DNA from: Anaerolineales bacterium | GTDB lineage: Bacteria > Chloroflexota > Anaerolineae > Anaerolineales > E44-bin32 | Assembly (NCBI GenBank): GCA_016927115.1 | Contig: JAFGNH010000085.1 | Location: 1 to 56,351 of the forward strand | Direction: 5' to 3' | DNA: 56,351 bases | Shown: positions 34,994-44,075 of the stretch, one piece after another | How positions within the stretch are numbered: the stretch's first letter is position 1 | Layout of the letters: each line of letters begins with the position of its first letter | The notes under the pieces: generated by a model | Seen by the model: only the letters and a program-made list of their open reading frames with translations | Databases searched by the model: none | Told to the model about the DNA's origin: nothing | Translations under genes and position numbers: made by a program

Positions 34994-35633
34994 GACCTTA
35001 TCCTTAATCAGTAAAACCTGCTCAGCCTGATACCGCAGCGTGCTGGATTTTTTTCTGTATAGCAAGTATCGGCTGAATCCCAAACACTCTACATAAAAAT
35101 TGACTGTAAAAAACATAAAATCTTTGTGTACGAACCGGCTACCCTGATAATACAGGCTGCCGCCCAAGAAAAAGGAAAAGACAGGGCAGGCCGTCGAAGC
35201 TCCGTTCCCCCCGGTCCGGATCTTTTCCTTCCGCCCTGTCTCTCAGGAAGCGGCCACATGGTTCAGGCTTCTGGTATCGGCCTGGCTCTCCCCCTTGCTC
35301 CCGGTTTTTCTGGTTTACCAGTTTACCGGTGCCTCACCATCAGCTCTGCTTGTGACTTTTCCCCCTGAATCGGACCGCTCCTTTCAAAACAAAACCATTC
35401 TCTGGCCCGGCGGTATTATCTTCAGCCGGTTTGCAACCACCCTGTTATTGCTGCTTTATACCACTAGGATACAACGGGCCCGTTTATTTATGTATGAAAT
35501 ATACATGACAGCCCGATTTCATCCGAAATAAAAAATGCGCCTTTTCGGCGCACATTCTCCAGGCCGCCCACACAGTCAGCAGACATTCCGGCAGCCTTCT
35601 CCCGTTATCTGAACGTTTAACCGATCCATATTC
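34994..35633 (-). other. Non-coding stretch with structured RNA-like features
   Basis: No gene is supported in these 640 bases. On the minus strand they hold a Rho-independent terminator (35552-35526) and, 280 bp further on, a long-range 9-bp stem (AGACAGGGC / GCCCTGTCT, 35241-35233 with 35187-35179). The stem encloses about 45 bases and is followed by a T-rich tract (TTTTCCTTTTT). The interval between the two terminator-like structures could encode a small RNA of about 300 nt. No known riboswitch consensus could be matched. Confidence 0.4.
35526..35552 (-). terminator. Rho-independent terminator
   Basis: TGCGCC (35536-35541) and GGCGCA (35547-35552) form a perfect 6-bp stem with a five-base loop. 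On the minus strand it is followed by TTTTTATTT. It lies 80 bp after the stop of the hypothetical gene at 35634-36071 and should end its transcript. Confidence 0.85.
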
Positions 35634-36071
35634 TTACCGGCTGTCTACCTGAAAGGCCAGCTGCATCTGCACACCAAGAAGCTGATAGTCATACAGGGCC
35701 TGTGCGTCCATGGAAAGCTGCCGCATCAACTGCTCATTCAGACCGGATTTTGAACCCAGCGCAGCTATCATAGACTGTGTATAAGCCGGATCATCCAGAA
35801 GTGCCTTGCTGCCTGCAAGTTCAACTAGTTGGTCATAGGCCGTTTGGATCGATTCCGGGGTGAAAGTCCGCATGCCGCCCAGCCGGTAGAAAGTGACTTC
35901 GGGATTGCCCGAATACAACGCAATTGTCTCTTCCACTGCAGCCAGTGCTTCCGGAGTGCGTTTTGCCAATGCCTGATGCAGCCCCATCTGGTTGCCGCTT
36001 TTTAACATGACCAATAACCCTGCATCCGGCTTTGCCTGTGTACGTGGCCGTGAATTAATTTCATCTGCCAT
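35634..36071 (-). CDS. Hypothetical protein, 145 residues
   Basis: I do not recognise this protein. It is soluble, mainly helical, with a Gln- and Leu-rich C-terminus (LMRQLSMDAQALYDYQLLGVQMQL). It has no signal peptide, membrane helix or Cys. The ATG is preceded by GGAG at some distance. A clear terminator follows the stop. It stands alone, downstream of the three-lipoprotein operon and separated from it by 191 bp, so it may have its own promoter. Confidence 0.6.
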   Translation of the reverse strand: MADEINSRPRTQAKPDAGLLVMLKSGNQMGLHQALAKRTPEALAAVEETIALYSGNPEVTFYRLGGMRTFTPESIQTAYDQLVELAGSKALLDDPAYTQSMIAALGSKSGLNEQLMRQLSMDAQALYDYQLLGVQMQLAFQVDSR

Positions 36072-36262
36072 GACCTGTTGTTCTCCTATCTGCCAATATT
36101 CGAATCGGTCTATTCATTAGCAGCTTTCCTGACGGATTTTTATGCAATTTAACTTTACCCGATCCCTTAAGAGCCTGTCCTCAGATAAGACGCCCTGAAA
36201 GACACGATCTATATATAATTTCGTAAACTTCGTCATGTTGAGCTATTCCGGGTGGAAAAGCC

Positions 36263-37327
36263 TTAAGGTTCTCTCACACAACGGAAACCCGTGACAGGCC
36301 CCGAGAGATCGGGGGCAGACCAACCACGTGATGAAGCCCTGAGGTAAGACGGAGAGTTATACCATGATCCTCCGCGCAACACCCGGAACTCACCGGATTC
36401 AGGACCGGTCGGATTGTTAACAAGTGATTCCTGATAAGTATTTGCATCAAACCAATCTGCCACCCACTCATACACATTGCCAGACATATCCATCGCTCCA
36501 AACGGGCTTGTGCCGGCAGGATAATTACCTGCAGGTGATGTCTCGGCATAACCATCATCCTGATCGACAACTCTCCACTCAAACTCACAGTTTTTTTCGC
36601 AGTAATTTGCCAGCTCTCCGGTAATCACCGAATCCGCCCAGGGGCACCTTTCCCCATCCACACCGCGAGCAGCTTTCTCCCACTCCGCTTCCGTAGGCAA
36701 ACGCCCACCGGCCCATGCACAGTATGCCTCAGCCTGACTCCAGATTACGTTAATTACTGGATAATCCCCATACTGTGGGTCATCGTAATAACTATCCATT
36801 GAATAGGATCCAACTTCCTGCGGTACAGTACAAGCGCCATCCGCAACACATCGGGCATACATTGCGTTCGTCACTTCTGTCTGGTCGATCCAGTATGCAT
36901 CCAGGAATACTTCGTGCTGCGGTACCTCTGCATGAAAATCCGCCTCATTACAGCCGCCGCTGCCTTCCATACAGCGTGCAAGGAACTCCATACTCACCTG
37001 CTCTTCCTGGAGACCCATCAGGAAAGGTCCTTCCGGCACAAAAACCTCGACCATACTATCCATCTCTCGTGTTCGTAACGATCCGATTCCCGGCCCCGGT
37101 GTAACAGTAGCTGTTGGTGTATTTTCAGGTGTCGCTGTCCATTCCGGTGTGGGTGTGTCGCTCAAGATCACAACCTCTGCGGCCTGGTCACTTTGCTCTT
37201 GTCCCTGGATTTCGCCCTGAGAGTTGCTGCATCCATACAGGCCCGTCAGGAGGAGTCCGCATGCCAGAAGTGTCTGCCATAGAGTGTTTCTTCTCTCGCT
37301 ACCCTGCGATTTATAATCTATCTTCAC
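36263..37327 (-). CDS. Lipoprotein with FGE-sulfatase (SUMF1-like) domain
   Basis: The 354-residue protein has a lipoprotein signal ending in LYGC (C33), then a flexible Pro/Thr stalk (about 55-80), then a formylglycine-generating-enzyme-like domain (92-354). The domain carries PFLMG, VTNAMYARCV, WAGGRLPTEAEWEKAARG, MSGNVYEWVADW and RVLRGGSW, which mark the fold. Active FGE needs two Cys after GGS. Here the stretch reads GGSWYNSPSYLRASS, with Asn and Leu in those places, so it is probably a binding rather than an oxidising domain. It is the last gene of a three-lipoprotein operon, 13 bp after the pentapeptide gene. Confidence 0.85.
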   Translation of the reverse strand: MKIDYKSQGSERRNTLWQTLLACGLLLTGLYGCSNSQGEIQGQEQSDQAAEVVILSDTPTPEWTATPENTPTATVTPGPGIGSLRTREMDSMVEVFVPEGPFLMGLQEEQVSMEFLARCMEGSGGCNEADFHAEVPQHEVFLDAYWIDQTEVTNAMYARCVADGACTVPQEVGSYSMDSYYDDPQYGDYPVINVIWSQAEAYCAWAGGRLPTEAEWEKAARGVDGERCPWADSVITGELANYCEKNCEFEWRVVDQDDGYAETSPAGNYPAGTSPFGAMDMSGNVYEWVADWFDANTYQESLVNNPTGPESGEFRVLRGGSWYNSPSYLRASSRGWSAPDLSGPVTGFRCVREP

Positions 37328-37340
37328 TACTTATCCTCAC

Positions 37341-39245
37341 TTAGTCTTCCGATCCAGTGTACCGTTCAAGAACTGTTCTGATATCGCTCCAACCCAGATA
37401 GGAATTGTCCGTATCCGTCTGTGAATAGAATGAACGGAAAGAAGGACACGGGTCGGAAGGAGCTGTGATACTCAACTGCGTGATAAGAGCGCCCGTTCGT
37501 GCGTTATACATCCTGACCGGCATCCGTTCGGCATACCTTTCCAGGATATGGTTCTCCTCATAGGCGCAGCGCTGCAAAAGTACATCCGACGTATTCTGCA
37601 TACACACCACCAGTTCCGTTTCCCAAATACTGTTGGTATCTCCGGAATAATAGGCATCGCCATCCCCCTCAACGTCGATGATGATGTAGGGATGGAATCC
37701 AGAGGAGCTTGTGTACGAAGAAGCCTCTGGGATGCCACCGCTGCCGCTGCAGACGGATGCAAAAGCCGCCTTAATTGCTTCATTATCATGAAAGACAGCA
37801 CCTGTGTAACTTGAGAGTAGAGAAAGGGTTTCATATGTAAACCCCTCTGCACCTATCACCATCGCTCCATCGAGAACTGCACCGGAAAGATTTGAATTGG
37901 TCAGGTAAACATTCCAAAGATCGGCTTCAGTAAAATCTACTCCGCTCAAGTTGCTGTTAGTGATGTTAGCACCTGTCAGGTCTGCAGAAACCATGGATGC
38001 AGAAGACAGATATGCTTCCGACAGGTTGCTGTCAGTCAGGTCAGCCCCATCCAGATTCACTCCGGAAAGGTTTGTCCCTTGAAGATTTGCCCCTTCCATA
38101 TCCGCATACGAAAAGTCATACGTTGTCAAATCCATTCCGGATAAATCTGCACCCGATAATGTTACTCCCCGCAGATTAGCCCCACTTACTCTGGCATGAC
38201 TGATATCCACACCTGTAAGATTTGCAAAGGATAGATTGGTATTTTCCAGGTTTGCCTCCGTCAGATCCAGCTCAGCCATATTCGTGCCAGACAGGTCCGA
38301 TCCTGAAAGATTCGTTCCTTGTATATCGGTCGAAGAAAGGTCTGCCGAAGCCAGGTTTACGCCAGACATATCTGCCTCAGCCAGACTGACGCCTTGGAGA
38401 CTGATGACTGAATCGAACAGGCTTGAGGTATCGACAGTGCTGAAATCGACCCGGTCAAATGTTGCCCCGCGTGTCCTGGTGCTTCCGAACACAGCTCCTT
38501 TCAGAACAGCATCCGACAGATCTGCTCTCTGCAAATTCACCTGAACAAGAACAGCATAACTGAGATTTACCGAGGAAAGGTTTGCACCAGCAAGGTTTGC
38601 GCCTGTCAGGTTCGCTCCTTCCAGATTGGCAGAGCTCATATCTGCACCAGTTAGATCGGCATAGTCCATTGAAGCTGATGCCAGGACAGCATTGGCAAGA
38701 ATCGCTCCAGTCAGACTGCAATACGATAGATCTGCGCCGGTTAAATCAGCACCCGATAGATCCATCTCCTCCAGATCAAGCCCGCTCAAAATGACCTCAG
38801 TCAGGTCTGCATCAGACAGGACAGCGTCTTTCAGATAACTCCCCGCAAGATCCAGATCAGAAAGATTGCTATTATGTAGATCTGCTGAGGCAAAATTCAC
38901 CGACTCAAGCTGAACAGCACTCAAATCGAGGTCAGGCATGCTTGTTCCGACAAAAGAAGTACCGGCAAGAACAGCATCATCCAGAACAGCTCCCTCCAGG
39001 TTTGCCCCGGTAAAGACTGTTGACGTTAGGTTCGCTCCACTGAAATCTGCATCAACCAGGCTGGCATTTTCAAACGATGCGCCTGTAAGATCGGCACCAG
39101 CGAAGCTGGCCCCGTCCAGTTCCATTCCACTGAAGTCCCGGCTTTGCAGCTCTTTCCCATCATAATTCGAACCAGGTCCGGGTTTACAGGACGCTAAAAG
39201 TGACATCAAAGAAAGAACTACAATAGTGAAATACCTTTTATTCAT
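37341..39245 (-). CDS. Pentapeptide-repeat lipoprotein
   Basis: The 634-residue protein has a lipoprotein signal with LASC (C20). From about residue 33 to 463 it consists of about 86 tandem pentapeptides of the A(D/N)LxX type in strict register, even through a weaker stretch (254-285). This should fold into one right-handed quadrilateral beta helix of about 21 coils. Residues about 470-634 form a separate C-terminal domain with several Cys and aromatic residues and no recognised family. Anchored outside the membrane, it could be a rigid spacer or binding surface. Its ATG overlaps the stop of the WD40 gene by one base (TGATG), so translation is coupled. Confidence 0.9.
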   Translation of the reverse strand: MNKRYFTIVVLSLMSLLASCKPGPGSNYDGKELQSRDFSGMELDGASFAGADLTGASFENASLVDADFSGANLTSTVFTGANLEGAVLDDAVLAGTSFVGTSMPDLDLSAVQLESVNFASADLHNSNLSDLDLAGSYLKDAVLSDADLTEVILSGLDLEEMDLSGADLTGADLSYCSLTGAILANAVLASASMDYADLTGADMSSANLEGANLTGANLAGANLSSVNLSYAVLVQVNLQRADLSDAVLKGAVFGSTRTRGATFDRVDFSTVDTSSLFDSVISLQGVSLAEADMSGVNLASADLSSTDIQGTNLSGSDLSGTNMAELDLTEANLENTNLSFANLTGVDISHARVSGANLRGVTLSGADLSGMDLTTYDFSYADMEGANLQGTNLSGVNLDGADLTDSNLSEAYLSSASMVSADLTGANITNSNLSGVDFTEADLWNVYLTNSNLSGAVLDGAMVIGAEGFTYETLSLLSSYTGAVFHDNEAIKAAFASVCSGSGGIPEASSYTSSSGFHPYIIIDVEGDGDAYYSGDTNSIWETELVVCMQNTSDVLLQRCAYEENHILERYAERMPVRMYNARTGALITQLSITAPSDPCPSFRSFYSQTDTDNSYLGWSDIRTVLERYTGSED

Positions 39246-41236
39246 CAGGATTCTCCTCCTGGCATTTCTGCATTTAGATCATCCATCGGCCAGAGAAGGA
39301 TCGTTCCATCCGCCAATGCTGCGGCTATTTCCTTTCCATCTTCCAACCAGGAAATCGCCTGAACGGCTTCCGGTACCTGAAGTTGTACCTTCACAACACC
39401 GCTGTTGGGATCGAAAACAAGTATCCTGCCATCGAACGTTGAGATTGCCGTCAATTTGTTATCAGGCGACCATGAAATATTACTCACACCCGACCCTGAA
39501 GGGCTGACCTCATAAAACGCACCAATATTTCTTGTTTCCCCATCCATTACTGCCACACTGCCGTACTGATCACTGCACAACAGCATCTCCAGATCAGGAG
39601 ACCATGCAACGTTCAGTAATGCATGTTCTGCTTCATATTCAACCCTCCTTTTTGAGCCCGTCTGCAAATCGATAAACACGATTACCTCCTCAGGAAGGAT
39701 CTGGGGAACTGCTATTTGGGAACAATCCGGACTGTGATAAATTGTCGGTATAGCCCGTTCAAAGAGAGATGTGAGATCTGCAATAGAGGAACGAACGAAT
39801 GAGTCAGCGTCCCACCTTGCCAGTTCCTCATCATTCCATGTGTAGAGAGCGTTATCACGCTCGGACCAGCAAACCCCCAATGCCTCGTAGGTAAACTCGG
39901 TTTTCAACACTCCATCCATCGTGTAGATCTGTAAAGAAGAGCCATTTTCTGAATATCCTTCAACGTATGACTGATCTACATACGAAACCGCAAAAAGATC
40001 ATGATCTGATAGAAAGGCCAGTGAGGTAATACTATTAAGTGGGGTCGGAATTCTCTCCAGAAGCTCACCCGTGTTGGGATCCAAGAAGAAAATATCAGCG
40101 GAATTTATCGAAGCGCCAGCGATTGTTGAGGAATCTATAAATTCCATAAAAGTAAAGGATGGGTAATAACCCTCACTGCTCCATAATATAGCCCAGCTGC
40201 TTGTATCCCATATTTTAAGGACACCGTCACTGCCCGCGGTCGAGAGTAAAGTGCCAGAAATATCGATATCCATCGCAAGAATGGAGCCTGAATGGGCAGC
40301 AATTATTTCTTCGGATGAATTGCCATTTATTGATTCGACAATCAGATTGCCATCAGAATCAGAAAGAACCATCTGGTTTTTTTCTATGATTATCTCAAAT
40401 TGGCCGGCGGGTATTTCGTAAACGAAGGTATTAATCCCGGTTTCGGCATCAAAACCGGTTTGTGCCGTATAGTTGGCCTCTTCGTAGTAGTAGTTGGTGA
40501 TTAACAGGAATAACTGCTCAAGTTCCCCATTTCTTACCCATTCCGCATCATAGAAACTCAAACTGGCAAAATCGGGATTCAGGTCAGCTTCGATAATTTC
40601 CATCGTGTCCACATCCAGTAACCTGGCTTTGTCATAGTATCCTTCAGCTCTCAGGTAAAGCTGGTTCCTGTCCGGAGCCCATACCACAGCCCCAGCAGAA
40701 TCCCTTTCGGCAAAAAGATTCTCGCCACTTGCCGCATCATTTACAAACAAATACTCGCCCGCAGTTGAAGCCAGCAGTGTCCCATCGAAATTCCACCCGA
40801 GATCCGTCATTCGTATACTGCTTGTAAAAGAATTCACATATGACCATGTATCGGTTTCGTGGATTTCAGTGACACCACCAAGGAGCCCCACGGCCAGTTT
40901 CGTTCCATCCGGTGACCAGCTTGCCGCCAGGACCCGGCTGCCGAAAGACAGCTTTTTTGCGACTTCCATACTGTCGCTGGAAAAAATTGTCACGGTACTG
41001 CCGGAAGAAACCGCAAGGAGGCTGGAATCAGGTGAATAATCCAGATCCTGGATAGTCCCGTTTCCCATAACGTATACATAAGGAAAATCCTCCCCCGGCG
41101 TCGAAAGATGATCCGGTGTTACCGGAGTTGGAAAAGCGGTCGGCTCGGGCGTCTCATCCAGTTTTGCAGGCAGGCAGCCCTGAAGCAGCATCGCAACCAG
41201 CAGGAATAGCACGTACACTCTTTGTCTCTTTTGCAT
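39245..41236 (-). CDS. WD40-like beta-propeller lipoprotein
   Basis: The start at 41236 follows GGGAGGG five bases upstream; an in-frame ATG ten codons earlier has no site. The 663-residue product has a lipobox LQGC (C21) and a Pro/Thr stalk, then WD40/YVTN-type beta-propeller repeats: SPDSSLLAVSS, SWSPDGTKLAVG, LLSTAGSDGVLKIWD, AWSPDLEMLLCSD, SWSPDNKLTAIS. Enough blades are present for one large or two smaller propellers. Such outside propellers usually bind proteins. It opens the operon that continues with the pentapeptide and FGE-like lipoproteins. No enzymatic motif is seen. Confidence 0.87.
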   Translation of the reverse strand: MQKRQRVYVLFLLVAMLLQGCLPAKLDETPEPTAFPTPVTPDHLSTPGEDFPYVYVMGNGTIQDLDYSPDSSLLAVSSGSTVTIFSSDSMEVAKKLSFGSRVLAASWSPDGTKLAVGLLGGVTEIHETDTWSYVNSFTSSIRMTDLGWNFDGTLLASTAGEYLFVNDAASGENLFAERDSAGAVVWAPDRNQLYLRAEGYYDKARLLDVDTMEIIEADLNPDFASLSFYDAEWVRNGELEQLFLLITNYYYEEANYTAQTGFDAETGINTFVYEIPAGQFEIIIEKNQMVLSDSDGNLIVESINGNSSEEIIAAHSGSILAMDIDISGTLLSTAGSDGVLKIWDTSSWAILWSSEGYYPSFTFMEFIDSSTIAGASINSADIFFLDPNTGELLERIPTPLNSITSLAFLSDHDLFAVSYVDQSYVEGYSENGSSLQIYTMDGVLKTEFTYEALGVCWSERDNALYTWNDEELARWDADSFVRSSIADLTSLFERAIPTIYHSPDCSQIAVPQILPEEVIVFIDLQTGSKRRVEYEAEHALLNVAWSPDLEMLLCSDQYGSVAVMDGETRNIGAFYEVSPSGSGVSNISWSPDNKLTAISTFDGRILVFDPNSGVVKVQLQVPEAVQAISWLEDGKEIAAALADGTILLWPMDDLNAEMPGGES

Positions 41237-42024
41237 CCAAACCCTCCCGGGTATCCGTTTCAACAAACGGGAAATTTATTTAGAAACCATTTCTGATTTT
41301 CCGGTCAGACTTGCGAATTTAATCAGTGAATGTCCCGACCCGGAAATCCTCCGCACGGGCCGATGATTCGGATCCTTTCAGACCTGCTCCTGGCGCGTTG
41401 TATAAGCCATGAAGGTCAGAAAGATAAATATCAAGTAAGTCTGGGGGTTCCGGCCGAATATTTTCTCGGTGCTCGCTATCATGAATGGCCACCTGCGCAT
41501 ACAGTTACTATGATCAAAACAGATACATTCTAGCATAGATAACCGCCTATCCTTGCTTACAGTCAGGTAACAATTCTGTTGCATGCTGCTTTCGATTGAG
41601 ATTTTAAGTAATCCGGCTTGGGCAGGTTCAATATCGCCCCCCTTCTCCATGCCTGTTCTTTTTTTCAACTGGAGTGGAGAGACCGCTTCCTCTCCAGAAC
41701 GTTTTCCAACCCTGGATACGGCGGCATTTTTCCGAACTTCAGGATGTTCAACTGAAACAGAAATTGTTTGAGGAGAAAAATGTATTCCGGAATAAAATAC
41801 TGGCTGCCCTCCTTTTTACAGCTGGACCGGGGTGAAGCATTCTCTGGTAAATTTTCAACCATCCAGAAGGATAAACAAATCAGGCAACCGGGAAGAAGGG
41901 GGGGGCTATTCTAATCATCCAGCTTCCGTATTTATCTGAGACCCCCTATCCCTGTCACAGATCTGCTACAGGTTTAAGAACATTCCTGGAGTGATTCCTG
42001 AGATACTGAGTGCCGAGGTAGAGT
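41237..42024. other. Divergent intergenic region
   Basis: This 788-bp gap lies between divergent lipoprotein operons. Several short frames exist but none has a ribosome site or recognisable sequence. It should hold promoters for both sides. Apart from a G-rich run near 41895-41906, I see nothing distinctive. Confidence 0.4.
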
Positions 42025-43062
42025 ATGTGCAAAAAACAAGTGCTCCTGTTTTCACTTTTCCTTCCGGTTATTCTATCCGGATGTCAGGAATTCAGGATCG
42101 TGATCGAATACCCGGAATCCCCTTCAGCAGCTCTTTCTGAAACGCCCTCACTCCCAACAGTGAGTGGACCGGTGATTTCTCCCACTCCTTTTCCGGAAGT
42201 GCGTGCTGGACCTTTAACAGCAGACAATGCATCGTTTGATCCGTATCTCTATTTTTTTCCGGATGAAGTGCTGCCGCAGGATGTCACCTTCGTTGCTGAC
42301 GACAAGAAAACACTGCTGGTTTCCTATTTAGACTCACCCGGCACTCTGATCGGCATCGCCCATGTGCGCGAATATGAATCTTATCCGGAAAATATCTTTG
42401 TGACTCAGACCCTTATCCAGATCCCCATTGAAACCCGGCCGGAAATGCTCCACACCGGCCACTTCGGTGACAGTTTTATCCCCACCGAGGATGAATTCTC
42501 TCTGGGAGAAAAATCTGTTTTTTACCGGTTTGAGGATGAACTCTGCTACCGTTTTTTCCAGAGCAACATCATGGTCATCGTCGATATGTGGGGAACACAT
42601 CCGTTTGTCACCGAGGAAAATCTCTACAAACTGGCAAAGACAATCCAAAATTCCCTGCCGGATTCCTTTCCGATCCCGGAATTGATCGAATCGCCGTCGC
42701 TCGAACTCCAATCCGAACTGAGCGGAAGGTACCTGCGGGATATAGAACTCGTTACCTGCCACCCGCCGCACGAAATCACCGATCCGGTTGTTGCCACAAA
42801 TCTCGGATACTGCTTCCGGGCGGATATTGTCGAGCTTATCCTGAACCTAAAGGTCGGAATATACGACAAACAATTTAACAAACTCGTGTATATGAAGGAA
42901 TTCCTGTTTTTTCCTCCGATGGGAGAGTGGATCACCGGTCTGTTTTTCCCCGTACGTGGCTATGCCTGGCAGTTATTCCATGCAGGCGAATATGAAGCCC
43001 TGTTCTGGGTGAACGATTTACTGGTTGAAGTTATCCCCTACACACTGGTTGTCGAGGAATGA
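42025..43062 (+). CDS. Lipoprotein of unknown function
   Basis: The 345-residue protein has a typical lipoprotein signal with LSGC (C20), a Pro/Ser-rich stalk (about 30-60) and a 280-residue extracellular domain. I recognise no family in the domain. It mixes strands and helices, contains YFFPDEVLPQDVTFV and a late FFPPMGEWITGLFFP segment, and has three Cys. GAGGTAGAGT precedes the ATG. The next gene, 68 bp downstream, encodes another lipoprotein with the same stalk style, so the two may be co-expressed. Confidence 0.7.
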   Translation: MCKKQVLLFSLFLPVILSGCQEFRIVIEYPESPSAALSETPSLPTVSGPVISPTPFPEVRAGPLTADNASFDPYLYFFPDEVLPQDVTFVADDKKTLLVSYLDSPGTLIGIAHVREYESYPENIFVTQTLIQIPIETRPEMLHTGHFGDSFIPTEDEFSLGEKSVFYRFEDELCYRFFQSNIMVIVDMWGTHPFVTEENLYKLAKTIQNSLPDSFPIPELIESPSLELQSELSGRYLRDIELVTCHPPHEITDPVVATNLGYCFRADIVELILNLKVGIYDKQFNKLVYMKEFLFFPPMGEWITGLFFPVRGYAWQLFHAGEYEALFWVNDLLVEVIPYTLVVEE

Positions 43063-43130
43063 CAGGTATAGCGGTATAATCGACGATCAGATCTGTTTTC
43101 CATAAATCAGACCATACAAAGGAGATCTCA

Positions 43131-43799
43131 ATGAAGCACAAGGTTCTGGTTATTTCAATATTCGTTCCCTTCATAATATTACTGCAGGCATGCGGGTCCG
43201 GTAGTTTTTTAAATCCGGCCACAGAAACCCCCATGCCGACTTCCACTCCTGTGCCACCGACGGTAACACCAACGCCGGCCCCCTTCCTTTCCATAGATGG
43301 AACAATCAGTGAGGTTGAAGGGAAAAAACTGACATTGTGTCAGGTTGAGGCAGGCGTACAGGATCTGCCGGCGGATTGTGTTGTGTACAACGAGGTTGTC
43401 GCGAGTGACGGTTCGGGTGGTTTTGAATTTTACGACGTTCCCGCAGGCTCCTATTTCATCCTGTACGACAACGGCAATCCGGATGTGTTTGATGAAGGTT
43501 TTGAACAATGGAGTGGCAAAACGCTCAAGCTGGGCGATCAGGACTGGCTGGACAGCGAATACTTCGATCCCGAAGGAGAAATTTCGATCATCGCTCCGGC
43601 AGGAACTCCGCTTTCCTTCGTACAGAATCCGGCCTACCTGTTTGCCTACAACTACTGGGTTCTGCACGGCAGCGGGCCTTTTGCACTGGCACACAACCCG
43701 CAGTTTACCGGCAACTCCATCATTAATATGATCCATCCGGTTGTGGTCACTGTTTCAACAGAATCCACTACAGAAGTAAATGTCCATGCTTATAAATAA
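43131..43799 (+). CDS. Lipoprotein with Pro/Thr stalk, unknown function
   Basis: The 222-residue protein has the lipobox LQAC (C21), followed by a PTSTPVPPTVTPTPAP stalk (about 36-52) and a beta-sandwich-like domain. The segment SDGSGGFEFYDVPAGSYFIL resembles carboxypeptidase-regulatory or prealbumin-like folds, in which a strand pair supports a loop. Two Cys (LCQVEAG and DCVVYN) could form a disulfide. No enzyme motif is seen. AGGAG precedes the ATG by eight bases. Two overlapping alternative hairpins follow the stop (43800-43823 and 43817-43846). Confidence 0.72.
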   Translation: MKHKVLVISIFVPFIILLQACGSGSFLNPATETPMPTSTPVPPTVTPTPAPFLSIDGTISEVEGKKLTLCQVEAGVQDLPADCVVYNEVVASDGSGGFEFYDVPAGSYFILYDNGNPDVFDEGFEQWSGKTLKLGDQDWLDSEYFDPEGEISIIAPAGTPLSFVQNPAYLFAYNYWVLHGSGPFALAHNPQFTGNSIINMIHPVVVTVSTESTTEVNVHAYK

Positions 43800-43846
43800 C
43801 CCCGCCTGATAATCCTGACGGGGCTGTCTCTCACGACAACCCCGTC
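43800..43846 (+). repeat. Two mutually exclusive hairpins after the lipoprotein gene
   Basis: CCCCG (43800-43804) can pair with CGGGG (43819-43823). The same CGGGG, as part of GACGGGG (43817-43823), can pair instead with CCCCGTC (43840-43846). Only one can form at a time. There is no U-run, so this is at best a weak terminator; a regulatory switch would be speculation. Confidence 0.35.
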
Positions 43847-43975
43847 ACTATTTCCCTGTACACACATACATTGCCATATCGCTGCTTCCGGTATTCATCG
43901 ATCGTCGTGCCCATCCGGAACCGGATTTACGACACCACACCCTCTCTTTATTCAGGTCCCCCTTTTTTCCTAACA

Positions 43976-44075
43976 AACGATATCGTTGGTGATTGCTACA
44001 CCTGGCGGGAAATAACAGCGATTTTAACCGAATTGTTCAAACAATTACTTAAACCTGTAAATTCATGAGTATAAT
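43976..44075 (+). promoter_or_regulatory. Promoter region of glutamate synthase with palindromes
   Basis: A perfect TATAAT lies at 44070-44075, about 127 bp before the ATG; no strong -35 is visible. Just upstream is AATTGTTCAAACAATT (44031-44046), with perfect 7-bp arms around two bases, overlapping the expected -35 position. Further up is the perfect 12-bp palindrome AACGATATCGTT (43976-43987). These are likely regulator sites, perhaps for nitrogen control; the protein is unknown. The rest of the 402-bp gap shows no gene. Confidence 0.5.

Noticed and set aside
35250-35400. Possible cobalamin riboswitch on the minus strand
   Set aside because: An AGCCAGG-like segment and GGGAGC resemble B12-box parts, but the rest of the consensus and order do not fit, and no B12 gene follows.
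35400-35485. tRNA-like sequence with TAGTGGTA and GC-rich ends
   Set aside because: D- and T-arms cannot be folded and no TTC-type T loop is present.
37472-37852. 126-codon alternative frame inside the pentapeptide gene
   Set aside because: It overlaps the C-terminal domain of a well-supported gene and has no ribosome site or family match.
37341-39245. DNA tandem repeat or CRISPR-like array
   Set aside because: The periodicity is at protein level (pentapeptides); DNA units vary and there are no constant repeats with unique spacers.
41330-41862. Several 60-96 codon frames between the lipoprotein operons
   Set aside because: They lack ribosome sites, conserved features and plausible composition.
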